Shown piece by piece: positions 23,310 to 31,461 of a stretch of DNA of 64,000 nucleotides (position 1 is its first letter; the number at the start of each line of letters is the position of its first letter). The DNA comes from Faecalispora sporosphaeroides DSM 1294 (GTDB taxonomy: Bacteria; Bacillota; Clostridia; Oscillospirales; Acutalibacteraceae). Made by a program: the position numbers and the translations under genes. The notes beneath the pieces are model-generated. The model searched no databases. It was not told where the DNA came from and was given only the letters and a program-made list of their open reading frames with translations. Location: the NCBI GenBank assembly GCA_000383295.1, contig KB911067.1:456509-520508 (forward strand). Direction: 5' to 3'.

Positions 23310-25949
23310 ATGGCTACCAAAAAAGCTCCCGAGATCGGCGTACAGGAACCTGTCGTAGTCGTGTATGAGAGCGCGGCGGAGACGCTTGCTCCTAAAATGG
23401 CGGCGCTGCGCAAGGCCCAGAAGCTTTTTTCCACCTATTCGCAGGAACAGGTGGATCGGATTTTCCTGGCCGTAGCCATGGCTGCAAACCACCAGCGGAT
23501 TCCCCTGGCAAAGCTGGCAGTTGCAGAAACCGGCATGGGGGTCGTGGAAGACAAGGTCATTAAGAACCACTATGCTTCCGAATATATTTACAATGCGTAT
23601 AAAAACACCAAAACCTGCGGCGTGCTGGAGCAGGATTCCTCGTTCGGCGTTCAAACCATCGCGGAGCCGGTCGGCGTGATCGCCGCCGTGATTCCCACAA
23701 CCAACCCGACCTCTACCGCCATTTTCAAAACGCTTCTCTGCCTGAAAACCCGGAACGCCATTCTCATCTGCCCGCACCCCCGCGCAAAAGAGAGCACGAT
23801 TGCCGCGGCGCGGGTCGTTCTGAACGCGGCCGTGGCCGCGGGCGCGCCCAAGGACATCATCGGCTGGATCGACGCCCCCTCCGTGGAGCTGACGAATCAG
23901 GCCATGAAAGAAGCGAATCTGATTCTCGCCACCGGCGGCCCCGGCATGGTGCAGGCCGCTTACTCCTCCGGCAAGCCGGCCATCGGCGTGGGCGCCGGCA
24001 ACACCCCCGCCATCATCGACGATTCCGCAGACCTGATTCTGGCCGTCAACTCGATCATCCACTCCAAAACCTTCGACAACGGCATGATCTGTGCTTCGGA
24101 GCAGTCCGTGATCGTGCTGGACGGCGTCTACGAGCGGGTCAAAGCAGAGTTTGCGGCGCGCGGCTGCCACCTGCTCAGCCCGGAGGAAACGGAGAAGGTT
24201 CGCCGCACGATTCTGATCAACGGCGCGCTCAACTCCAAAATCGTCGGCCAGTCGGCCCACACCATCGCAAAGCTCTCGGGCTTTGACGTTCCGGAGAACG
24301 CCAAGATCCTGATCGGAGAGGTGGAAAGCGTGGAGCCGCAGGAAGCCTTTGCCCACGAGAAGCTCAGCCCCGTTCTGGCCATGTACCGCGCCAAGGACTT
24401 TGCCGACGCGATTCGGAAGGCGGAGCGTCTGGTAGTGGACGGAGGGTACGGCCACACCTCCTCCCTGTATATCAACACCGTAACCGAACCGGAGCGCCTG
24501 CGGCAGTTCACCGGCGCGATGAAAACCTGCCGCGTGCTCGTCAATACGCCCGCCGCGCAGGGCGGCATCGGCGACCTGTACAACTTTAAGCTCGCCCCCT
24601 CGCTCACGCTCGGCTGCGGCTCCTGGGGCGGAAACTCCGTATCGGAAAACGTGGGCGTCAAGCACCTGCTGAACCTCAAAACCGTTGCGGAGAGGAGAGA
24701 AAACATGCTTTGGTTCCGCGCCCCGGAAAAGGTTTATTTTAAACGCGGCTGCCTGCCGGTGGCTCTGGGCGAGCTGAAAGACGCGCTCAACAAAAAGAGA
24801 GTGTTCCTCGTCACCGACGAGTTCCTGTTCCGCAACGGATATACAAAGAGTATTACCGACCGCCTCGACGAGCTGGGAATTGTGCACACAACCTTTTTCG
24901 ATGTTCAGCCCGACCCCACCCTGCACTGCGCCAAGGAAGGCGCCGCGGCCATGAAAGCCTTCGCGCCGGACTGCATCATCGCGCTCGGCGGAGGCTCCGC
25001 AATGGACGCCGCCAAGATCATGTGGACGATGTATGAGCATCCCGAGGTGGATTTTATGGATCTCGCCATGCGCTTTATGGATATCCGCAAGCGGGTGTAC
25101 ACGTTCCCAAAAATGGGCGAAAAGGCCCATTTCATCGCCATCCCCACCTCTGCCGGCACCGGCTCGGAGGTGACGCCGTTCGCCGTGATCACCGACGAAG
25201 CCACCGGCATCAAATACCCGCTGGCCGATTACGAGCTGATGCCGAAAATGGCGATTGTGGACGCGGATTTGATGATGCACATGCCCAAGGGGCTGACCGC
25301 CGCTTCCGGTATCGATGCCATGACCCACGCGCTGGAGGCCTACGCCGCCATGCTCGCGACGGATTACACCGACGGCCTTGCGCTGAAAGCTCTGAAAAAC
25401 ATCTTTACCTATCTGCCCCGGGCATACGAGCACGGCGCAGCCGACCCCATCGCGCGCGAAAAAATGGCGGATGCCTCCACCATGGCGGGCATGGCATTTG
25501 CCAACGCGTTCCTCGGCGTATGCCATTCCATGGCGCATAAGCTGGGGGCCTTTCACCACCTGCCGCACGGCGTGGCCAACGCGCTGCTGATCACCTATGT
25601 CGTGCGCTATAACGCCGATCCCCGCCCGGCCAAAATGGGTACCTTCCCGCAGTACCAGTACCCGCACACGCTGGAGCGCTACTGCGAATGTGCCGATTTT
25701 CTCGGCATTCCCGGCAAGGATGAGGAAGAAAAATTCAACGGCCTGCTCGCCGCGATCGAAGAGCTCAAAGCAAAAATCGGCATTCCAAAGTCGATTCAGG
25801 CCTGGGGCGTCGACGAAGCCGCGTTTCTGGCTACGCTGGATGAAATGACCGAGCACGCCTTCGACGACCAGTGCACCGGCGCGAATCCCCGGTACCCGCT
25901 GATGAGTGAAATCCGGCAGATGTACCTCGACGCCTACTACGGGAGATAA
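23310..25949 (+). CDS. adhE: bifunctional aldehyde-alcohol dehydrogenase
   Basis: 879 aa, the standard AdhE length. It converts acetyl-CoA to acetaldehyde and then to ethanol with two NADH, and forms spirosomes in well-studied homologues. Residues about 1-440 are the CoA-acylating aldehyde dehydrogenase, with catalytic Cys in NGMICASEQSV. Residues about 460-870 are the iron alcohol dehydrogenase, with GGGSAMDAAK for NAD and metal His in LGVCHSMAHKLGAFHHLPHG. ATG follows GGAGGAATTAAA. Monocistronic between a Rex-type promoter and a strong terminator. It marks the organism as an ethanol-forming fermenter. Confidence 0.97.
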   Translation: MATKKAPEIGVQEPVVVVYESAAETLAPKMAALRKAQKLFSTYSQEQVDRIFLAVAMAANHQRIPLAKLAVAETGMGVVEDKVIKNHYASEYIYNAYKNTKTCGVLEQDSSFGVQTIAEPVGVIAAVIPTTNPTSTAIFKTLLCLKTRNAILICPHPRAKESTIAAARVVLNAAVAAGAPKDIIGWIDAPSVELTNQAMKEANLILATGGPGMVQAAYSSGKPAIGVGAGNTPAIIDDSADLILAVNSIIHSKTFDNGMICASEQSVIVLDGVYERVKAEFAARGCHLLSPEETEKVRRTILINGALNSKIVGQSAHTIAKLSGFDVPENAKILIGEVESVEPQEAFAHEKLSPVLAMYRAKDFADAIRKAERLVVDGGYGHTSSLYINTVTEPERLRQFTGAMKTCRVLVNTPAAQGGIGDLYNFKLAPSLTLGCGSWGGNSVSENVGVKHLLNLKTVAERRENMLWFRAPEKVYFKRGCLPVALGELKDALNKKRVFLVTDEFLFRNGYTKSITDRLDELGIVHTTFFDVQPDPTLHCAKEGAAAMKAFAPDCIIALGGGSAMDAAKIMWTMYEHPEVDFMDLAMRFMDIRKRVYTFPKMGEKAHFIAIPTSAGTGSEVTPFAVITDEATGIKYPLADYELMPKMAIVDADLMMHMPKGLTAASGIDAMTHALEAYAAMLATDYTDGLALKALKNIFTYLPRAYEHGAADPIAREKMADASTMAGMAFANAFLGVCHSMAHKLGAFHHLPHGVANALLITYVVRYNADPRPAKMGTFPQYQYPHTLERYCECADFLGIPGKDEEEKFNGLLAAIEELKAKIGIPKSIQAWGVDEAAFLATLDEMTEHAFDDQCTGANPRYPLMSEIRQMYLDAYYGR

Positions 25950-25995
25950 ATGCAACAGGAGTATCCTGAACCGTAAATTCCGCAAACCAATATCA

Positions 25996-26036
25996 AAAAT
26001 AAGAACAGGGCGAAAATCCCTGTTCTTATTTTTTTT
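25996..26036 (+). terminator. adhE terminator
   Basis: Fifteen-base stem AAAATAAGAACAGGG / CCCTGTTCTTATTTT with a 7-nt loop and further T's. The A-rich left side allows use from the other direction too. Confidence 0.92.
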
Positions 26037-26196
26037 AAGGAAAATCAGGCGGCGGATACCGCAGTTTGCGGCACAGCCGTTTCAAGCAAAAAATGCAGCG
26101 CAGCCGCAGGGGCTGAACTGCATTTTGATGTTTCATAGAATCAAAATTCATACGGAAGAACGCACATGCGGCCTTTTATTCCGCCGCGCCGCGCGA

Positions 26197-27498
26197 TTAC
26201 AGCTCCAGAAGCTTGATGGCGTCCACATACGAGGCGATTCCCTCGGCCACCTTTTTTGCCTCCTTCATTGCAAGAACTACGGTTGCAGGCTGGTGAACGA
26301 CATCTCCCCCCGCAAAAACACCCTTTCTCATGGTCATCCCATAGGGCTTCTCTTTGGTGACCACATAGCCGTTTTCATTTACCTCGATGCCTGTGGTCGT
26401 GGAAACGATCCGGCTGGCGGGCTTTGAGCCGATTGCAAGCATGATGACATCCGCATCCACATCGACGGATTGATCGCCCTGCTTTAAGGTGATGCCGCTC
26501 ACTCTTTCGCCGCCGTTAAACCGGGTGGGCTCGGCATGCCAAATGAATTGCACCCCTTCTTCCACAGCGCTGTTATACTCCGCTTTCAGGGCCGGCATGT
26601 CCTCTTCTCCCTTGCGGTATACAATCGCGACCGACCCCGCTCCGGCTCTTAAAGCGGTGCGGGCGGCGTCCATCGCAACATTGCCCGCGCCGATGATGAC
26701 CACTTTGTCCCCCTGCCTGACCGGTATTTCATCCCTGCCCACATCTCCGCTGTTGTACAGGGCAACCATTCGGAGAAAATAAATGGCCTGAAGGATGCCG
26801 ATTTTATCTCTGCCGGGCAGATCAATATTTCTTGCCAAAGCGGTGCCTGTGCCGATAAAGATCGCATCGTAATTCCGTGCAAACATGTCGTCTACAGTGA
26901 GGTCGGGGCCTATCATAACATTCGTTAAAAAGGTTACTCCCAGGGCCTCTATTTTCTTTATTTCTTTTCTCACAACCTCTTTCGGGAGTCGGAATTCGGG
27001 GATTCCGTACACGAGCACGCCGCCGGGCTCGTTTTCTTTTTCATAAATCACAACGTTAAAGCCCTGCCTGGCAAGGTCGCCCGCTACGGTGAGTCCGGCC
27101 GGGCCGGAACCGATCACAGCGATTTTTCCCCTTGTTTTATGAACCAGATTTTCTTTGATCAGCCCCATTTCGGCATCAAAATCGGCGATAAATTCCTCCA
27201 GCTTCCCCACCTGTATCGGTGTGCCCTTCGCATTGAGCACACAGTGGCCCACACACTGCTTTTCATGCGGGCAAATGCGGCCGCATACGGCGGGCAAATT
27301 CGTTTTTCTCGCAAGGATTTCTCTCGCTTCCCCCAAATTGCCCTTTGATAACTGATAGATGAAATCGGGGATATCGTTACTGATTGGGCACCCCTTCTGA
27401 CACGAGGGAACTTTGCACCTCAAACAGCGTTTTGCCTCATCTATCGCTTCACGCATCGTGTAGCTTTCATAATCCACAGACTTGTCCAAGAATGACAT
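26197..27498 (-). CDS. GltD-like NAD(P)H-dependent Fe-S flavoprotein without GltB
   Basis: 433 aa. The N-terminal domain has Cys clusters for two [4Fe-4S] centres (CLRCKVPSCQKGC and CGRICPHEKQCVGHC). Then come FAD-binding IAVIGSGPAGLTVAGDLA near residue 127, NAD(P)-binding VVIIGAGNVAMDAART near 268 and the terminal FAD segment GVFAGGDVV. It matches the glutamate synthase beta-subunit/NfnB/dihydropyrimidine dehydrogenase N-terminal type. No gltB or nfnA partner is nearby, so it is probably an orphan electron-transfer subunit that works with a protein encoded elsewhere. Confidence 0.9.
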   Translation of the reverse strand: MSFLDKSVDYESYTMREAIDEAKRCLRCKVPSCQKGCPISNDIPDFIYQLSKGNLGEAREILARKTNLPAVCGRICPHEKQCVGHCVLNAKGTPIQVGKLEEFIADFDAEMGLIKENLVHKTRGKIAVIGSGPAGLTVAGDLARQGFNVVIYEKENEPGGVLVYGIPEFRLPKEVVRKEIKKIEALGVTFLTNVMIGPDLTVDDMFARNYDAIFIGTGTALARNIDLPGRDKIGILQAIYFLRMVALYNSGDVGRDEIPVRQGDKVVIIGAGNVAMDAARTALRAGAGSVAIVYRKGEEDMPALKAEYNSAVEEGVQFIWHAEPTRFNGGERVSGITLKQGDQSVDVDADVIMLAIGSKPASRIVSTTTGIEVNENGYVVTKEKPYGMTMRKGVFAGGDVVHQPATVVLAMKEAKKVAEGIASYVDAIKLLEL

Positions 27499-27609
27499 AG
27501 AAACCTCCAGACGAAAAGTGATAAATTCATCTTATCATAAAACTTCTCAAATAGAAGCATCATTATTTTTTTAACGAAATAAATGCACTGAAAACACACC
27601 ACATGCTCA

Positions 27610-27915
27610 TCATCGGCCGCTGCTAACAACTTCATCCAAGTTGTCTACATATTGTTTTGCTTCAACCAATTCCATTTGAGTTTGTTCTCGAACCTTTTTA
27701 ATGGCTTCTACCCTTTTACCGTCTTGTTTCAACTGAATTACCTGCTCTTTCAATTCATCAGAAACCCAGTAGGAAGACAAATTTTCATGACCCGTCAGCT
27801 TTGCCAATTGATTGATTCGCTTTTCCTGATTTTGAATCACTTTCTTTAAAGCTGAAATTTCGTTATATACCAGCAGCCCCACAACACACACCAATGCGAT
27901 GGCCGAATACTCCAT
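27610..27915 (-). CDS. membrane-anchored protein with L7/L12 C-terminal-like domain
   Basis: 101 aa. One N-terminal transmembrane segment (YSAIALVCVVGLLVYN), a short coiled-coil (ISALKKVIQNQEKRINQLAK) and a C-terminal domain whose LKQDGKRVEAIKKVREQTQMELVEAKQYVDNL is the pattern of the ribosomal L7/L12 C-terminal domain. Small proteins of this design occur in Firmicutes with unknown function. It is not the ribosomal stalk protein, which has no membrane anchor and is longer. It sits in the AT-rich islet. Confidence 0.75.
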   Translation of the reverse strand: MEYSAIALVCVVGLLVYNEISALKKVIQNQEKRINQLAKLTGHENLSSYWVSDELKEQVIQLKQDGKRVEAIKKVREQTQMELVEAKQYVDNLDEVVSSGR

Positions 27916-28027
27916 TTCTCATTCTCCTTTAAAATAAAATTTAAAATTAAACCATATCTCGATCTCGCGTTCAACAGATTCAGTATAACATAAAATCAAG
28001 CTGAGCAGACACAATTTCGTATCTCCT

Positions 28028-28222
28028 TCAGCCTGACCATTTCCTGTTGTGAATGCACGCGATGAAAGCTTTCATCGCGTGCGCAAACCCATTCGATTCT
28101 TTTCTGGGATACGCGGTTTTAACATCGCTGGCCCCACTCAGATAATCCATACTGACATCGTAATATTTCGCAAGCACCAACATGCTGTCGAAGGGAATCC
28201 TTGTTTTCCCATTAAAGCCCCG
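28028..28222 (-). pseudogene. remnant of XRE-type regulator
   Basis: One minus-strand frame reads IPFDSMLVLAKYYDVSMDYLSGASD, the last helices and exit of a Cro/CI-type helix-turn-helix domain, then a short tail ending at 28028. No start codon or first half of the domain is present in that frame; an upstream stop lies at about 28223. A second short frame, MVRLKEIRNCVCSA, lies after it and looks like a broken regulator start. I read this as decay of one or two XRE genes. Confidence 0.5.
28055..28082. repeat. 28-base perfect palindrome
   Basis: GCACGCGATGAAAG followed directly by its reverse complement CTTTCATCGCGTGC, no loop and no T-run. It lies inside the XRE remnant. A protein-binding site or a recombination scar are both possible. 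Confidence 0.6.
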
Positions 28223-28264
28223 GCAGATTCACGCCCTGCTCATACCATTCCGCTTCGCAGCTCT

Positions 28265-28690
28265 TTACAACAGCGCAAAATGGGGGCTCTCAAAAACATG
28301 CTTCATCCGGCATAGGCAAAAAGGGTGCCCGGCGGGGTCAAACAGAACGGTCCAACTGTCAGAAAATTGCTGCCGTGCGACTGTCGCCCCGCATTGGGTC
28401 GCATATTCAACCGCTTTTTCCAAATCGTTCACCGCAAAATCGATATGCGCCATTTGCTGCTGAGCTTCCGGCTCCTCCGGCCACACGGGCGGCTGATACT
28501 CCGGGTTGCGCTGAAACGTTATACCGGGGTATGCTCCCTGCTTCGTCCCCGGAGCACCCACAACTGCGTATTGTTCATCATAAAACGGTATCTCCCATTT
28601 GAGCAGCACCGCATAAAATTCCGCCAATTCATGCGGGTCTTTGCAGTCCAGCGTAAATGCGCTCATTTTGATTTCCAGCTTATCCTCCAT
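28265..28690 (-). CDS. VOC family protein (glyoxalase-like)
   Basis: About 141 aa with the paired beta-alpha-beta-beta-beta modules of the vicinal oxygen chelate fold: FTLDCKDPHELAEFYAVLL in the first half, AHIDFAVNDLEKAVEYATQCGA and FDPAGHPFCLCR in the second. The latter is the usual second metal-ligand block of the dioxygenase/glyoxalase-like subgroup. ATG 28690 follows AAGGGG; a longer frame from 28738 is not supported. Substrate unknown. Bleomycin-type resistance, glyoxalase or regulatory roles all occur in this fold. Confidence 0.8.
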   Translation of the reverse strand: MEDKLEIKMSAFTLDCKDPHELAEFYAVLLKWEIPFYDEQYAVVGAPGTKQGAYPGITFQRNPEYQPPVWPEEPEAQQQMAHIDFAVNDLEKAVEYATQCGATVARQQFSDSWTVLFDPAGHPFCLCRMKHVFESPHFALL

Positions 28691-28924
28691 AACGTTACCC
28701 CTTCTGTTTTGACAAATAGTGCAAATCTTATTGATCATTTTACCCTATAAAATGAAAGAAGTCTATTTTTTTCAGATTCGACTCCTTTTTAGCCCGCCCA
28801 AAGGGATCTCTTGCTCTTTATGCCTGATAGCCCGCAGAACAAACGCACCCATGGCGGCAACCGCAACGATCCTGCCGCATCAGTGGCATATGCTCTTTTT
28901 CTGAAAAAATCCTGCTATTTCCAC

Positions 28925-28985
28925 TTGAAAGTTCTTTGCTGTTGTAGTAATATGAAGCTAGCTTCCTGTGAAGCAAGCTTCATAT
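28925..28985 (+). promoter_or_regulatory. promoter and operator-like inverted repeat of XRE gene
   Basis: -35 TTGAAA (28925-28930), 17-nt spacer, weak -10 TAATAT (28948-28953). Inverted repeat ATATGAAGCT (28950-28959) / AGCTTCATAT (28976-28985) starts within the -10. This is the expected position for autorepression by the XRE regulator encoded at 29008. Confidence 0.6.
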
Positions 28986-29007
28986 TTGAGGAGGTAAGAG
29001 GTAAGTT

Positions 29008-29238
29008 GTGAAAACAAGAGTAAAAGAATTTAGGAATCAGGCTAATTTGACACAACAACAGTTAGCTGATTTAGTTTACGTTTCTTCTCGGACAATTATT
29101 TCTATTGAAAAAGAACAGTACAGCCCTTCCCTTATGCTGGCATATCGAATGGCCGAGGTGTTTGGAACAACAGTTGAAGATTTATGCTGTCTGAAAGAAA
29201 ACAGAGAATTGGAGGATCAACAACGTGAAGATTTATAA
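29008..29238 (+). CDS. XRE family transcriptional regulator (YozG/short type)
   Basis: 76 aa, nearly all one Cro/CI helix-turn-helix: LTQQQLADLVYVSSRTIISIEKEQYSPSLMLAYRMAEVFGTTVEDL. GTG start with AGAGG 6 nt upstream. It overlaps the next gene by 14 nt. Pairs of a very short XRE protein and a small membrane protein are common in Firmicutes, where the regulator usually controls the pair. AT-rich compared with the flanking genes. Confidence 0.88.
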   Translation: MKTRVKEFRNQANLTQQQLADLVYVSSRTIISIEKEQYSPSLMLAYRMAEVFGTTVEDLCCLKENRELEDQQREDL

Positions 29239-29656
29239 TAAAAAGGGACTGATCCTTGGAATTATATTGGCAGCTCTTGGGGTCTTTATTTTAATCTCCA
29301 AGATTGTTTTACCGGAAAAGTTTTTACCGGAACAAATCAAAGAGATTGCCATTGCTGTTTTGGCTATTCTGATGGGGATTAGCGGTTTTATTCGCGCGTT
29401 TTCAAAACAGTTGACAAAAGAAGATCAGATTGAGGATAGCGATGAGCGAAACAGACTTTTAACCCTTAAAACCAAGTCGTTGACACTCAAAATTCTTTAT
29501 GGCTGTCTTGCAGTATCCGCAATAGGAAGCGGGGCAGCATACAAACTGACTGCCAACACCACATGGATTCCTGTTCTTACAGTGTCTGCAATTTTGATCG
29601 GTTTTTTATTGCTGGTTGAATTGTTTGTAAGTATTTATTATGAGAGACGGACGTGA
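29225..29656 (+). CDS. small membrane protein paired with XRE regulator
   Basis: 143 aa with four transmembrane segments in two hairpins (about residues 9-28, 43-59, 88-106, 115-135). The middle cytoplasmic loop is highly charged and contains EDSDERNRLLTLKTKS, a motif seen in DUF2178-like membrane proteins next to XRE genes. GTG start inside the regulator gene (14-nt overlap, GGAGG upstream). Function unknown. Confidence 0.75.
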   Translation: MKIYNKKGLILGIILAALGVFILISKIVLPEKFLPEQIKEIAIAVLAILMGISGFIRAFSKQLTKEDQIEDSDERNRLLTLKTKSLTLKILYGCLAVSAIGSGAAYKLTANTTWIPVLTVSAILIGFLLLVELFVSIYYERRT

Positions 29657-29837
29657 GAAAAGGGCAAAGCAATGATGTCCCTTTCATTTTTGTTCCAGAA
29701 TATGGGATTTCATGTGCATGACTGCTATATAACTGATGTGACATGAAGTAAGCACTCTTTCACTTTTGAGCTGAAGCATAGCATGCATATTTTCTTTAGC
29801 GCATTTGATATTTTATGAGGAAGAAGGGTTACCGAAG

Positions 29838-30137
29838 ATGAATAAGAACAACTCAATAAAACGTCCGCTCAAAGACGAACGTGACGAACAAATAGACACA
29901 CGCTCCAAAAGCCATGCACTGGAATTTATGATAGCCGCAACACAGGTATTGACCGCAATGTGCTTGATAAAAGGCAACCCCGCATGGAAAGGCAGCTTGG
30001 CGCTATTGTTTCTTGGCGGTGCGGCAGACTTATTCTACAAATATGACCAATACAGCGAAAAGCCGTATATTCAGATTGGTATTGTCATTGGGTTAATCGG
30101 AATTGCCCTGCTTGTATGGTTTGGTTTTAGTGGATAA
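29838..30137 (+). CDS. small membrane protein with DERDEQI motif
   Basis: 99 aa. A hydrophilic N-terminus with KRPLKDERDEQIDTRSKSHALEF resembles the charged loop of the preceding membrane protein (SDERN...TKS). It is followed by two or three transmembrane segments. Start ATG 29838 has AAGGG upstream; the frame extends to 29805 without a better site. Likely the same functional unit as the XRE pair despite a 180-nt gap. Function unknown. Confidence 0.7.
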   Translation: MNKNNSIKRPLKDERDEQIDTRSKSHALEFMIAATQVLTAMCLIKGNPAWKGSLALLFLGGAADLFYKYDQYSEKPYIQIGIVIGLIGIALLVWFGFSG

Positions 30138-30241
30138 CCGTTTATCCGCGGACGTATCAAGTTCAATCGTTTTATAGAGATCGTGCGGCTCTTGCGTTTG
30201 TGTGATTCGGTCAAAATTGATGCGCCCTCTGGCGCGGGCAT

Positions 30242-30271
30242 AAAACAAAACACACCCCACAACGTGAGGTG
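30242..30271 (-). terminator. terminator downstream of tRNA-Arg
   Basis: On the minus strand CACCTCAC-GTT-GTGGGGTG, then TGTTTTGTTTT. It lies about 30 nt past the 3' end of the tRNA. Confidence 0.75.
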
Positions 30272-30301
30272 CGCGATTTGCTTGCAGGCTCAGCCTGCTG
30301 G

Positions 30302-30375
30302 CCCGCCCGGAGGGATTCGAACCCCCGGCCTTCAGAATCGGAATCTGCTGCGATATCCAGCTTCGCCACGGGCGG
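30302..30375 (-). tRNA. tRNA-Arg(CCG)
   Basis: The minus strand folds as a cloverleaf: acceptor CCGCCCG/CGGGCGG, D stem GCGA/TCGC, anticodon loop TTCCGAT giving anticodon CCG, T arm GGGGG-TTCGAAT-CCCTC, discriminator G. The 3' CCA is not encoded. The outermost anticodon-stem pair is G-A. The gene has its own promoter and terminator. Confidence 0.92.
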
Positions 30376-30390
30376 AAATATTACCATAGT

Positions 30391-30419
30391 AGTATAGCAC
30401 AACCGTTCCAGTTATGCAA
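30391..30419 (-). promoter_or_regulatory. tRNA-Arg promoter
   Basis: Minus strand: -35 TTGCAT (30419-30414), 17-nt spacer, -10 TATACT (30396-30391), with the tRNA 5' end 15 nt beyond the -10. Confidence 0.8.
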
Positions 30420-30537
30420 TCCTTGTCCTTCGATTTTTTTCATAACGAAAATTCCTTTCCGACGCACACGCACAGCCGGGCAAACCTTGGCATTGCGGCG
30501 CATACAATGAAACAAGCTATGGAAAGGAGAAGCCGCT

Positions 30538-31254
30538 ATGCAATTTCCAAAATCCCCCTATTTTGCCCGGCGCGGAGGCACCCTGTATCAGGTGATCACT
30601 GGCCCTCCCGAAGAAAACGGGCCCCTGTGCCGTCATCGGGAGCTGCGCGAAAAAGCCGGCCTGTTGGAGCAGGCGATGGACGACACCCTTTTGGTGATGG
30701 CCCGCATGGTGGAGCAAAAGGACCCTTACACCGCGGGGCACCAGCTTCGGGTAAGCTGCCTTGCCACCGACATCGCGCTGGAAATGGGCTGGCCGCCCGA
30801 GCGGTGCGATCTGCTGCGCCGCGCCGCGCTGATTCACGATATCGGCAAAATCGGCATCCCCGGCGATCTGCTCACAAAGCCCACCGTCCTCACCTCGCTG
30901 GAAATGGCGCTGATCCGCACCCACGCGGAAACCGGCTACCAAATGGTGAAGGACATTTCTTTTTTTACACCGCTGGCAGAGATCATCCGGCAGCACCACG
31001 AGCGCATGGATGGCTCTGGCTATCCGCATGGGCTGGCGGGGGACGAGATTCTGCCGGAGGCCCGTGTTCTGGCGGTGGCAGATGTGTTTGAGGCGATGAC
31101 CTCGCACCGGCCTTACCGGCCCGCTCCGGGCGTAGAGGCGGCTCTGGCAGAGCTATCCCGCCGATCCATCTACGATGCCGCACCGGCAGATGCCTTGGCG
31201 ATCCTGATCTGGGAAAAGGATTACCGGATTCCCACAGGGCGCATGGGCGGCTGA
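30538..31254 (+). CDS. HD-GYP domain protein (putative cyclic-di-GMP phosphodiesterase)
   Basis: 238 aa. The HD-GYP domain fills residues about 45-210: metal-binding HDIGKIGIPGDLL near residue 99, and the HHERMDGSGYPHGL block containing the GYP motif near 158. A preceding H...QLRV helix is also present. No receiver or membrane domain is fused, so it is a stand-alone soluble enzyme; only about 40 residues precede the domain. Such proteins hydrolyse c-di-GMP or related dinucleotides. ATG has GGAGAAG upstream. It is not obviously in an operon; a hairpin GGCTTCTC/GAGAAGCC follows at about 31288. Confidence 0.88.
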   Translation: MQFPKSPYFARRGGTLYQVITGPPEENGPLCRHRELREKAGLLEQAMDDTLLVMARMVEQKDPYTAGHQLRVSCLATDIALEMGWPPERCDLLRRAALIHDIGKIGIPGDLLTKPTVLTSLEMALIRTHAETGYQMVKDISFFTPLAEIIRQHHERMDGSGYPHGLAGDEILPEARVLAVADVFEAMTSHRPYRPAPGVEAALAELSRRSIYDAAPADALAILIWEKDYRIPTGRMGG

Positions 31255-31351
31255 ACTGCCCAATATGGCGCAATATCACAGCGAAAACCGGCTTCTCCGC
31301 GCCTGAGAAGCCATCGACGGTTGATGGATTCCAGAAATGGATCAATTTCTC

Positions 31352-31381
31352 ATCATCCTTCCGGATGATTTATGATATAAT
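31352..31381 (+). promoter_or_regulatory. promoter region of yaaO-like gene with palindrome
   Basis: -10 TATAAT (31376-31381). Instead of a good -35 there is a perfect 7-4-7 palindrome ATCATCC-TTCC-GGATGAT (31352-31369) directly over the -35 position. This suggests dependence on an activator or tight repression. Confidence 0.55.
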
Positions 31382-31461
31382 TGGAGCGGGAGCAACGTCA
31401 TTTCCCGCTGCTTATAGAATACACCATAGAATAGAAAACTGTTTTTCCGAAAGGATTTCCT

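Noticed and set aside
23280..25985. Long minus-strand frame opposite adhE (901 codons)
   Set aside because: Complementary shadow of the GC-rich adhE coding sequence, with no family features.
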